Assembly: GCA_022826045.1 (NCBI GenBank)
Contig: JAJDVQ010000001.1
Location: forward strand, 1 to 64,000
Length of the DNA: 64,000 nucleotides
Source of the DNA: Acidimicrobiia bacterium
Lineage (GTDB): Bacteria; Actinomycetota; Acidimicrobiia; Acidimicrobiales; Poriferisodalaceae
Reading direction: 5' to 3'
Both the position numbers and the translations under genes were made by a program. The notes under the pieces are model-generated. The model was not told the DNA's origin. It was given only the letters and a program-made list of their open reading frames with translations, and ran no database searches. The number at the start of each line of letters is the position of its first letter. Position 1 is the first letter of the stretch. Below, in pieces: positions 34,438 through 42,890 of the stretch.

Positions 34438-35710
34438 CAGCGGGAATCCTCTCTTCGGCACCGGCTTGCCCGGTGTGCGATGCATCGGCACCGGCTTGGC
34501 CGGTGCGCAGTGCGGCGGCGCGGCGCAGCAGCACGCGCAGCCGGGAATAGAACTCGTCGGTGTCCATGTAGGCGCCGATGAGCCGTCGGCGGGTGCCCGC
34601 AAGCGGCTCGAAGCCGTCCCGCCCGTGGAGCACCCGACGGTTGTCGAACACGACGATGTCGCCGGGACGGAACGGGTAGCGCATCTGAAACTGATCTGAC
34701 CCAGCGGCGGCGCTGAGGACGCGCATCGCCGCATAGGCCCGGTCCATGTCGTCGATGGCCATGGCCCCGAACGCCCGCACAGGGTGGAACGCCCGGTAGG
34801 TGTAGGGAATCCGGCCGTCGCCGGTGTCGATGACGGGGCCCTGCCAGCGGTGGTCGTGGTCGGGCGATCGATTGAAGAACACCCACTCCAGCGTGGTGAG
34901 CGCCTCGAAGGCGTCGGGCTCGTGCGCGTGCAGGTGCTCGGCGATGGCCAGCCCGTCGGCCATGGTCGACCATCCGCCCTCCACGCTGTTCTCCACGCAG
35001 TGCAGCAGCTGCAGGCCCGGGGGGACTTCCCGGGTCGGCAGATCGGTGTGCGGCGCGAGACGCTGCCCGGTGTTCGCCAGCGAGGTCGGCGTGATGTCGA
35101 CATCGACGTGCCACGTCAGACCGAAGTTGGAGTCGCGTATCGCACCGATGCGGCATGCCACCTTCGCAACGGTGCCGGGGTCGGTGCCGCAGCCCGCGAG
35201 GCGCACGAGGCCGTGACGGGCGAGATCGCAGAGCACGGCGGCCAGCGCGTTGTCGTCGTCCAGCGAGGCGAGACCGTCGTGCGTTGCCGGTTCGGAGCGG
35301 TCCGCCGCCGTCCATGCCACCGGCTCGGGAATGTCCGCGAATGGTGCATGGCGCTGCTCGGCGACATGGCGCAGCCACCCGGGGTGATACGAGGCGTCGC
35401 GCTGCTCGGGCTCAAACGTCACCTCGAGCGCACCGCCGACCACGTCCAATCGACCGATGGACAGGTTCCCGACCAGGTGAGCCGGATCGAGCTCGCATTC
35501 ACGGGTGACCGGGTCGATGCCTCCGGGACCGAGCGCGTTCTCACGCAACCACACGGGGTGACATTCGAGCGTCGTACCGTCGGGCCAGGCGAGCTGGGCA
35601 CTGCCGTGCGCGGTGAGCGACGCCGAAGAGAGCGCCGACCACGGGTAGCTGTAGTAGTCGGGTGTCGGAAGCTCGCGAGCAGGCGGATGGGCCCGGCCAT
35701 GCTCGGTCAC
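34430..35710 (-). CDS. Gamma-butyrobetaine hydroxylase-like 2OG/Fe(II) dioxygenase
   Basis: Protein of 426 aa with the BBOX layout. The N-terminal DUF971-like domain is present (WPDGTTLECHPVWLRENA, DASYHPGWLRHVAE), then the TauD-type catalytic domain with LAPHTDLPTREVPPGLQLLHCVEN (first His and Asp) and RRVLHGRDGF (distal His), and RRRLIGAYMDTDEFYSRLRVL at the end. It hydroxylates gamma-butyrobetaine to L-carnitine. GTG 35710 has GAGGGG 4 nt upstream; GTG 35725 is an alternative. The C-terminal tail carries a short duplication (TGQAGA twice). First gene of the carnitine operon. Confidence 0.83.
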   Translation of the reverse strand: MTEHGRAHPPARELPTPDYYSYPWSALSSASLTAHGSAQLAWPDGTTLECHPVWLRENALGPGGIDPVTRECELDPAHLVGNLSIGRLDVVGGALEVTFEPEQRDASYHPGWLRHVAEQRHAPFADIPEPVAWTAADRSEPATHDGLASLDDDNALAAVLCDLARHGLVRLAGCGTDPGTVAKVACRIGAIRDSNFGLTWHVDVDITPTSLANTGQRLAPHTDLPTREVPPGLQLLHCVENSVEGGWSTMADGLAIAEHLHAHEPDAFEALTTLEWVFFNRSPDHDHRWQGPVIDTGDGRIPYTYRAFHPVRAFGAMAIDDMDRAYAAMRVLSAAAGSDQFQMRYPFRPGDIVVFDNRRVLHGRDGFEPLAGTRRRLIGAYMDTDEFYSRLRVLLRRAAALRTGQAGADASHTGQAGAEERIPADA

Positions 35711-35906
35711 TGACCCCTCGGTCACCGGCCATATTGTCTCACAGCCTGCGCTGAAGCTGGTCCATCGCGAGCGCACCAAACATGCATGTACGGCCGCACA
35801 CCGCCGATCGGCCCACGTGACCGCGGGAGCGTGCTCGCGACACTCACGCCTGCGAGCAGCGGGGCTGAACTGCGCTCCTGCCCGGCGACCGACGGCACGA
35901 GATCGT

Positions 35907-35912
35907 TACGCT
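35907..35912 (+). promoter_or_regulatory. Putative -10 box, leaderless start
   Basis: TACGCT followed by 7 nt and the GTG at 35920, in the 209-bp divergent region shared with the carnitine operon. Confidence 0.45.
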
Positions 35913-35919
35913 GCCGCCC

Positions 35920-36750
35920 GTGACCAGCGCTGATGCCCAAGTGCCGAGATCCGACGTGTACACCCACGGTCACCAGCCGGCGGCCGTTACGCAGCATGCC
36001 AAGCGCACGGCGGAGGACTGTGCGGCGTTCGCACGTCACGTGATCGGCACCGACTCGCAGATTCTCGATGTCGGCTGCGGCCCGGCCTCGATCACGGTCG
36101 GCCTCGCCCGCTGGGCGGAACGCGGCCACGTCACGGGCATCGAGGTCACCGATGAGATCTTGGCCACTGCCGCAGCCACGGTCGCCGAAGCCGGCGTCGG
36201 CAACTTGACACTGGCCAACGAGTCGGTCTACGAGCTGCCCTATGACGACGGCACGTTCGACTTGGCCTATGCGCATCAGGTCTGCCAGCACCTGTCCGAC
36301 CCCGTCGCGGCGATTCGCGAGATGGCCCGTGTGGTGCGCCCCAGCGGCTGGGTGGCCGTGCGCGACTCCGACTACTCCACCATGCGGCCATACCCATCCA
36401 GCGACGAGATCACCCGCTGGCGGGAGGTGTACCGCGCGGTGTGCCGTCACAACGGCGCCGAGCCTGACGCCGGGAGGCACCTGTACGCATGGTTCCGGCA
36501 GGCCGGCCTGCCCCAAGTGCAGATGTCCGGCGTCGTGCAGCAGTTCTGGACCGACGAGACCCGTCGCAACTGGGGCCGTTCGTGGGCTGACCGCTGCCTG
36601 AGCACCGCGTTCGCGCGCCAGGCAGTCGAGTACGGATATGCCGATCGAGACGAGCTCGAGTGGATTGCCGCTGGCTGGCGCGCCTGGGCTGACAACCCCG
36701 ACGCCTACTTCCACTACGTCCACGGTCAAGCCCTCGCCCAAGTCGCCTAG
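35920..36750 (+). CDS. Class I SAM-dependent methyltransferase, UbiE-like
   Basis: Protein of 276 aa. Motif I is ILDVGCGPASITVGLA, motif II/III is LAYAHQVCQHLSDP, and post-motif REMARVVRPSGWVAVRDSDY is typical of Methyltransf_11/UbiE-type enzymes. No membrane segment. The acceptor is unknown. It is divergent from the carnitine operon; a link with methylated amines is possible but unproven. Its stop overlaps the stop of the convergent kinase gene by 4 bp. Confidence 0.82.
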   Translation: MTSADAQVPRSDVYTHGHQPAAVTQHAKRTAEDCAAFARHVIGTDSQILDVGCGPASITVGLARWAERGHVTGIEVTDEILATAAATVAEAGVGNLTLANESVYELPYDDGTFDLAYAHQVCQHLSDPVAAIREMARVVRPSGWVAVRDSDYSTMRPYPSSDEITRWREVYRAVCRHNGAEPDAGRHLYAWFRQAGLPQVQMSGVVQQFWTDETRRNWGRSWADRCLSTAFARQAVEYGYADRDELEWIAAGWRAWADNPDAYFHYVHGQALAQVA

Positions 36751-37691
36751 CCGGCATCTCCACGCTCATGGCTGCCCCGCGGCGTGCCGAAGGCGGAATC
36801 CAGTTCGGCGGCAGTGGGTGGATCGGCACCGGCGCGTGTGCAGGTGATCGCTGCGGCAGCGGCCGCACGCTCGGCAATTGAATGCCAGTCGGCGAGGCTG
36901 ATCCCACCGAGGGCGTCCCGGTTGCCGCCCAGCAGATCCCACGCAGACGCCAGCACGGATCCGACGAAGGCGTCTCCCGCGCCGACCGAGTCGACGACGT
37001 CGACGGCGGGCGCAGCCACATCGGTTGCGCCGACGGCGGTGTACACCGCAGCTCCCTCGGCGCCACGGGTGATGAGCACGGCGACGGCTCGCCCGTCGAG
37101 CAGTTGAGCGGCACAGCTCTCGGCGGAGCGTCCTGGCCAGATCCAGTCGATGTCCTCGTCGGAGGCCCGATAGAGGTCGGTGGCATGCAGCCACCGCTGG
37201 TGGAGGTGGTCCCAGCGCTGCCGGTCCGAGATGACAGCAGGTCGGACGTTGGGATCCAGCGAGACGATGCCGTCGTGATGTTCCGCGAGCCGGGCCAATA
37301 CCTCGGCCGTGCGCCCGCGGAACATGCCGAGCGTCCCGCCGTGCACGATGTGCGGCCCGCGCCCGAAGGGGGACAGGTCGGCGGATCCGAGCGCTGTGTC
37401 GGCGGTGTCGGTTCCCTCGAATCGGAACGATGGACTCGGTGTCAGGGTGACGATGGCGCGCGCGGTGGGCTCGGGACCTCGTTCGGCGGCTCGCAAGTCG
37501 ACCCGGTTTCGCTCGAGGTGCTGCCAGATGAGCTCGCCGTCGGCATCGGTCGACACCCGGCCGACGAACGCGCTCGGCGCATCCAGCCGGGCCGCGGCGA
37601 TCGCCGCGTTCATCGGCCCGCCGCCGGGCACCGAAACGGGCGCGTCGCCGCCCAAGACATCCACCAGTGCCTCGCCGCAGCAGACGATCAC
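36747..37691 (-). CDS. PfkB-family carbohydrate kinase, fructokinase-like
   Basis: Sugar kinase of 314 aa. The N-terminal CCGEALVDVLG and GGGPMNAAIAAARL correspond to PfkB signature 1, and DSVGAGDAFVGSVLA to signature 2 with the catalytic Asp. It phosphorylates a sugar, probably fructose, with ATP. The GTG start at 37691 places the first strand at residue 2. It follows the HhH-GPD gene by 28 bp. Confidence 0.85.
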   Translation of the reverse strand: MIVCCGEALVDVLGGDAPVSVPGGGPMNAAIAAARLDAPSAFVGRVSTDADGELIWQHLERNRVDLRAAERGPEPTARAIVTLTPSPSFRFEGTDTADTALGSADLSPFGRGPHIVHGGTLGMFRGRTAEVLARLAEHHDGIVSLDPNVRPAVISDRQRWDHLHQRWLHATDLYRASDEDIDWIWPGRSAESCAAQLLDGRAVAVLITRGAEGAAVYTAVGATDVAAPAVDVVDSVGAGDAFVGSVLASAWDLLGGNRDALGGISLADWHSIAERAAAAAAITCTRAGADPPTAAELDSAFGTPRGSHERGDAG

Positions 37692-37719
37692 CGTGGTGCC
37701 TCGATAGAGCGTGTCGCGC

Positions 37720-38319
37720 TTAGTCCTGCTTGGACTTGCCGACAGCTTTCTGGTTCTTCTTCCAGAGCCGGACTTCGGCGAGCGCATCAGGCCCGTCGAT
37801 GTCGGCCACCGAACGCGGCTGGCGGTCGGCGAAGGGGCCGGCCACGGCCTTCCAGCCGCGGGGTGCCACGCCGAAGCGCTTCGCCAGAATCGCCACGAAG
37901 ATCTTGGCCTTCTCGTCGCCGTAGCCGGGCAGCGTCCGCAGCCGGTCATACAGCGCCTTGCCGCTGCGCACATCAGCCCAGACGGCGCCAGCGTCGCCGT
38001 CGTAGTGCTCGACGATGTGGCGGGCCAGCTCGCCGCAGCGTTTCGCCATCGATCCGGGGAAGCGATGCAATGCCGGCTTGGTCTTGAAGGCAGTCTCGAG
38101 CTCGTCGGGATCCATCTCGGCGATGGCGGCTGGCGAGAAGCGGTCACCCAGACGTTCGGCCAGCCGGATCGGCCCCTTGAACGCCCATTCCATCGGGATC
38201 TGCTGGTCGAGCATCATCCCCAGCAGCAGTGCAAACGGGTCGTCCCGCACAAGCTGATCGGCCTCCGGATCGCCCGTGACCGCCAGCGTCCCCCCGTCCT
38301 CACCCGCACTGCTCGCCAT
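37720..38319 (-). CDS. HhH-GPD base-excision DNA repair family protein
   Basis: Protein of 199 aa. The glycosylase-like core has LLGMMLDQQIPMEWAFKGP and the helix-hairpin-helix LRTLPGYGDEKAKIFVAIL. The catalytic Lys/Asp of classical members cannot be placed with certainty, as in many small actinobacterial HhH-GPD proteins. A Lys-rich tail (KKNQKAVGKSKQD) may contact DNA. ATG 38319 has a TAGCGT box 8 nt upstream. Confidence 0.8.
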   Translation of the reverse strand: MASSAGEDGGTLAVTGDPEADQLVRDDPFALLLGMMLDQQIPMEWAFKGPIRLAERLGDRFSPAAIAEMDPDELETAFKTKPALHRFPGSMAKRCGELARHIVEHYDGDAGAVWADVRSGKALYDRLRTLPGYGDEKAKIFVAILAKRFGVAPRGWKAVAGPFADRQPRSVADIDGPDALAEVRLWKKNQKAVGKSKQD

Positions 38320-38327
38320 AGAGCCGC

Positions 38328-38333
38328 ACGCTA
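38328..38333 (-). promoter_or_regulatory. Putative -10 box, short leader
   Basis: TAGCGT on the minus strand, 8 nt before the ATG at 38319. Confidence 0.35.
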
Positions 38334-38392
38334 CCGCGGCGTACTCTGCGGCTGGCGTGCCGCCGCGCAGATTGTGACAGGTGGCATAGCCG

Positions 38393-39805
38393 ATGAGACG
38401 GCAGTTTGGCGACGGAATGGCGACAGAACTCAGCGACTTGGCTGCCGGAATGCGACTGTCAGGCGTCGTGGCGAACAGCGACGTCACCGTCGTGGCTGTT
38501 CAGATGCACGGGACGGCGTCCGCCACGTTGACCTACCGCACCACGGGTGGCCAGCTCGGTGAGCGGCTCATCACGGTCGCCGATCTTGCCGATGTGAGCG
38601 AGGTAGCCGAAAGCCATTGGTCGTTCGATGCGGATGGGGCGATGTTCAAGCTGGCCTCGGAGGCCCGGCGCATGCAGATGGCCCACCTCGCGGACCCGTT
38701 CGCAGCGGTTGACACATCGAACATCGACCCCTACCCGCACCAGATCGACGCCGTCTACAACCGCCTGCTGACGCTCAAGCCGCTGCGGTTCCTGCTGGCT
38801 GACGATCCTGGTGCTGGCAAGACGATCATGTCGGGTTTGCTCATCCGCGAGCTGATGCTGCGCGGCGACGTGGCCCGGTGTCTCATCGTCGCCCCAGGCA
38901 GCCTCGTCGAGCAGTGGCAGGACGAGCTGTGGGACAAGTTCGGTCTCAGCTTCGACCTGATGTCGCGCGAGAGCGTCGAAGCGTCCCGCACCGGCAACCC
39001 GTTCGTCGAGCGGAACCTGCTCGTCGCCTGCATCGACCAAGTGGCCAGGTCGGACGATCCGCGCGACCGCCTCGCTGCGTCCGATTGGGACCTCGTGATT
39101 GTCGACGAGGCCCACAAGATGTCGGCTCACCGCTACGGCGACGAGTTGCGCCGCACCAAGCGCTTCGAAGTCGGCGAAGTGCTCCGCGAGTGCACCCGCC
39201 ACTTCCTGTTGCTCACGGCCACGCCGCACAACGGCAAGAACGAGGATTTTCTGGCGTTCATGACGCTGATCGACCCCGAGCGGTTCGAGGGGCGCCTGCG
39301 AGCCACGAACGGCAGCTCTTCACCGGCTGCCATCCATCACTCGCTGCGACGTCGACGCGATCGCCTGGCCGGCCAGGCAGCGGAGCTTCGGCAACTCGCC
39401 GCCACGGGGGCGCCTATTCCCGTGCCCGAGCTGCCCAAGGGAGTCCGCATCGCTGATCTGGACGACTTCGACTTCGACGACTTCGACGACTTCGACGAAT
39501 CGGAGCTTGCCGAGCTCGAGAGCCTGACGGTCGATGCCGCCACGGCGGCCGCCACCGCCGACGAGCTTGACGCCGAAGTGCGAATCCTGGATCGCTTGGT
39601 GGAACTGGCCGACGGCGTTCGCCGCAGCGGCGTGGACGCCAAGTGGACCCGATTGCGAGACCTGCTGCGTGCTGAGCAGTTCGGTTCAGCACAGTGGAGC
39701 GCCGACCCTGACGACGGAGGCGGCGCCCGCAAACTGATCGTGTTCTCCGAGCACCGCGACACCCTCGACTACGTCGCGGGCTGTATCGCCGCTGAGCGCG
39801 GCTGA
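38393..39805 (+). pseudogene. SNF2-type helicase, N-terminal fragment
   Basis: Fragment of 470 codons. It contains the first RecA-like domain: DPGAGKTIMSGLL (Walker A), CLIVAPGSLVEQW, VIVDEAHKMS (DEAH) and LLLTATPHNGKNEDF. After an Asp/Phe-rich linker it reaches KLIVFSEHRDTLDYVAG, the first motif of the second RecA domain, then stops. Motifs V and VI (the GEGLN and QRFGRIHRIGQ region) are missing. A fragment in another frame continues 17 bp later with the C-terminal part of the same protein, so an internal deletion plus frameshift has broken the gene. Start at 38393 or the ATG at 38417. The full protein would resemble large defence-type helicases such as DISARM DrmD. Confidence 0.8.
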
Positions 39806-39821
39806 TCCAGCCCTCGGCCCC

Positions 39822-41030
39822 GTGCATGATCGCTACGCACGGGTGACATTCGACAAGAGCCACATGCAGCCCGGAGCCGGAGCAGCCCGCGCCCCGGGTC
39901 CGGCCGACGACAGGGCAGAGCTGATCTCGCCCGGCAGTGTGCTGCTGTCGGCGGTGGCCGGCAAGGTGCTCGATGATCACGGCCACACGTTGCACAACGG
40001 CGCTGTGCTGGTGGATACCAGTGACCCTTCAACGGAACCACGGCTGCTCGTGTACCTGGACCATGTGGTGACTGATAGCCGATTGGTGAACGGTGCTCGT
40101 CAAATGGTGTCACGCCGGTTCCAGTACGTGGAGGTTGATCAGCAAGGCACTGCCAGCGACCCGGGCGCCGAGCCGTACCTCGAATATGCGTCGCTGACTG
40201 CCGAGCAGGAGGCGCTGCTGGCCGGACATCTGGACTCCGCATGGGCTGGACCCGCGACGGAGTCGGTTGCCCGCGACTGGGCGATCGAGCACCTGGCAGG
40301 GCCGCACCTTGAATCAGTTGCTGCGGTGGTGCAGGACCGAGTGGAGCGAGTGAGTGACGCCGTTCGGGTTCGGCTGGAGTCTGAGATCCGCTACTGGGAT
40401 CGACGCACGAACGAGATCAAGACGCAGGAGATAGCAGGCGGCACGCCCAAGCTGAACTCATGTCTCGCTCGGCGACCTGCCGACGAGCTCGCCGCCCGAC
40501 TGCTGCGCCGCCGCGCTGAGCTTGCTTCCGAGGCCGATCTCCACAGCAGCCTGCCGACGGTGGTCGCCGCCGCGGTGATCGTGCCCCAAGGTCTGCTGGA
40601 AGCGCTGGCCGGCGGCGCACCCGACCCGACCGCAGCAGCCGACAAGGCAGAAACCGATCGGCGAGCCGTGGCAGCGGTCATGGCCGCCGAACGCGCCTTG
40701 GGTCGTCAGCCGACCGAACAGGAGCACGCGAACCCCGGCTTCGACATCATGTCCGTCGACCCTGACACCGGCAACCATTACTTCATCGAGGTGAAGGGTC
40801 ACCTGCCTCGCACCGACGAGATTCACGTCAGCGCCCGCCAAGTACGCCAAGCCCAGAACGGCCCGGACCGCTGGCGCTTGGCAGTGGTGTCGGTGCCCGA
40901 TGACCCCAACGCCCGGCCTCAGGTTCGCTACTTGGTCAAGCCCTTCGCTGACACGACGATGCCAACTGCCATGACGAAGGTCGGGCTCAAGGTGGCGGCG
41001 CTACTGGCCGACGCCGGACCACCTCGCTGA
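39822..41030 (+). pseudogene. SNF2-type helicase, C-terminal fragment with DUF3883 domain
   Basis: Open frame of 402 codons that lacks its own promoter and begins in mid-protein (RYARVTFDKSHM, then ELISPGSVLLSAVAGKVLDDH, matching the post-helicase region of these enzymes). The C-terminal DUF3883 domain is intact: NPGFDIMSVDPDTGNHYFIEVKGH, a PD-(D/E)xK-like nuclease motif. It lies in a different frame from the N-terminal fragment. Translation from GTG 39822 is possible, but a function without the helicase core is doubtful. Confidence 0.75.
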
Positions 41031-41049
41031 CCAGCACGGCCATACTTGG

Positions 41050-41175
41050 CCCGACAAGAGAAAAGCCCGACGCTGTCGCAGCGAACTGCAACCAGCACCG
41101 GGTTCGGTAGCGGCCACTATAGGCAGTGGAACGCAACGTTCCAAGCACCACAACCGCGAGGAGCGGTCACCAGCC
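41050..41175. repeat. Structured non-coding repeat, copy A
   Basis: About 125 bp, most conserved in 41114-41175. CCACT-ataggc-AGTGG (41114-41129) and GGAACG-caa-CGTTCC (41128-41142) form adjacent or alternative hairpins. A second copy occurs at 46123-46245 with base changes that keep the pairing. Both copies lie between convergent genes in the accessory region. Nature unknown: MITE, ncRNA or bidirectional terminator. Confidence 0.6.
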
Positions 41176-41276
41176 GGGCTCAGCCAGGCCGGCCGGCGTC
41201 CGAGCTCTGCGGCCAAACTCGCTTGGCCGCCAAGTACAGCCCGAACCCGTCTGCTTGATCAGCGCCGGGCTCGGTA

Positions 41277-41441
41277 TCAGGAACTTGACGACTTGTCGTC
41301 GCCGCCTCCTTGCGAAGATGGTTCTCCGCCGGGAGCAGGGCCTTTGGGCAGCTTCGACACGTCGACAGAACCCTTGGGTGCGTACCCACCGTGGCGCTCG
41401 ACGCGCTCTGTTTGCCTGCTGTCTCGTGCCTTATCGGTCAT
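41277..41441 (-). CDS. Small hydrophilic partner of the DUF6338 protein
   Basis: Protein of 54 aa. It is rich in Gly, Ser, Lys and Asp, with a core RHGGYAPKGSVDVSKLPKGPAPGG and no Cys or hydrophobic segment, so probably unstructured alone. Its ATG lies inside the end of the DUF6338 gene (11-bp overlap), which indicates translational coupling. I recall similar small proteins following DUF6338 genes in other actinobacteria, so the pair is probably a conserved module; its function is unknown. Confidence 0.6.
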   Translation of the reverse strand: MTDKARDSRQTERVERHGGYAPKGSVDVSKLPKGPAPGGEPSSQGGGDDKSSSS

Positions 41442-42162
41442 CGTCAGGACTCTCTGCTGCGGGCCTAGTCTCCGAACTCGGCTTCGAAGCCCGATCCAAG
41501 TTGACGAACTCAAGATACTCGACCTCGTCCCACTTGATGAGGAGCCCTCCGCCGGTGAAGTCAGGTGCCGCAGAACCGTGGGACGCATTGCCGTCTTGCC
41601 GCTGGTGCTCGCGATACCTGATCGCGCCAGAGCGCTGGTCGAGGTGCAGCGCTTGCCCGACGTAGAGGTCGAGCGCTTCCGCTTCCCCGGCAGCGTACGA
41701 AGGCGGCAAACCGGTGTCGTCGAACAGCCCACCGATCCAGGCACCCGACTTCATGCGGCATCGCACGAGGCCGGAACGCTGACGCTCGAAGAGGTGATCC
41801 CACGCTCGCGGTGCGCGCCGAGAGCCCAGCAGCAACATCACCCAGCGCTTGTTGTGGCTTACGGCTCGCCCGATCGTCCAGCCCACGACCAGTGGCACGA
41901 GCAGGTACGCAACCGGGAGGAGCGCCAAGGCACGCGGAATCGGATCGCCTGCGGCGAAGGACTTCCAGTAATTCGCGTAGATCCAGTACACGGGCCAACT
42001 GCCAGCAGCCCAGATGGCGGCAGAGAGGCCTCCGAGACGCAGTAGCCAGTCGCGCAGACGGTTGCCGTAGCTCAGAGTGTGTCTGCGGTACCCCCATGCC
42101 GCGCAGGCCCCGGGCAGCAGCACGATGCCGACGACAACGACCCCTTGAAGCAGGGAGGTCAT
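41431..42162 (-). CDS. DUF6338-family membrane protein
   Basis: Protein of 243 aa. Three hydrophobic segments (about 5-24, 42-62 and 80-103) are followed by a cytosolic domain: AWDHLFERQRSGLVRCRMKSG, WIGGLFDDTGLPPSYAAGEAEALDLYVG and a C-terminal GGLLIKWDEVEYLEF. This matches the DUF6338 arrangement. Function is unknown. It lies in a defence-rich region between a decayed helicase gene and an IS remnant, and overlaps a 54-aa partner gene. Confidence 0.7.
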   Translation of the reverse strand: MTSLLQGVVVVGIVLLPGACAAWGYRRHTLSYGNRLRDWLLRLGGLSAAIWAAGSWPVYWIYANYWKSFAAGDPIPRALALLPVAYLLVPLVVGWTIGRAVSHNKRWVMLLLGSRRAPRAWDHLFERQRSGLVRCRMKSGAWIGGLFDDTGLPPSYAAGEAEALDLYVGQALHLDQRSGAIRYREHQRQDGNASHGSAAPDFTGGGLLIKWDEVEYLEFVNLDRASKPSSETRPAAESPDDDR

Positions 42163-42407
42163 CGAACCGGGTCCCGCGCGGTGTCATGAGCGGCGACGGA
42201 ATGCACCCGGCGGGTGCTTGCCTCAGGGTTCTGCTGGCGATGAGACGGATCGGGCATCGACATGTGAACGTAGCGACACGCCTCCGACTCGCCAAACAAA
42301 TTTCGGTGGATCTCAGTCGTACTCAGGTGGTCACCTCAGTGACCGAGTCGCCGTTCGGCAGGTTTGGCTTCGACGAGTTGAAACGAAGAGTTCGGGGTTG
42401 CGCTGTT

Positions 42408-42890
42408 AGAGGATGCGCCGATAGGTGGGGTCAGCGGGGTTGCCATCGGTCGCGGTGGTCGATGAGTTTGATGGTGATGATCAAGGCGACGGCGAGGGCG
42501 ATCTGGGCGAGGCGGTGCTGGGGTTTGCGGTCGGTGTTGCGGCGTAGCTGGCCGTAGTTGGACAGCCACGAGTTGGCGCGCTCGACGCGCCAGCGCAGCC
42601 CCAGCGGCGCCCGGGCGCGCTCGCCGCGGCTGCCAGGCGGCCGTTTGGGGGGCCTGCTGAGGTCGTCGATGCCGGCGGCGGCTGCGGCCCGGTCGACGCG
42701 GGCGCCCCAGTAGCCGCGGTCCAGGTGCACTGTGTCGATGTCGTGGTGCAGCCCCTGCCGCTTGAGCTCGGCCACGGTGGGCTCGAACAGCATGATGTCG
42801 TGACGGTTCGCGCCGTCGGCGGCCCAGGCGACCGGGATGCCCGCCGCGTCGGTCGCGAGCGACCACTTCCAGCCCGTTTTGGCCCTGTCA
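42408..42890 (-). mobile_element. Truncated IS5-family element (second copy)
   Basis: The left end AGAGGATGCGCCGATAGGTGGGG matches that of the intact IS at 1215 apart from a few bases. The element encodes the last 150 or so residues of the transposase (GWKWSLATDAAGIPVAWAADG through the stop at 42431), including the second Asp and Glu of the DDE triad but not the first. Homology ends near 42890, exactly where the AlbA_2 gene begins, and no right end is present. Confidence 0.82.

Noticed and set aside
41099-41110. tRNA-like GGTTCG box at 41101
   Set aside because: No acceptor stem or anticodon arm can be folded around it. It is part of the non-coding repeat, and no tRNA (including tRNA-Sec) was found in the window.
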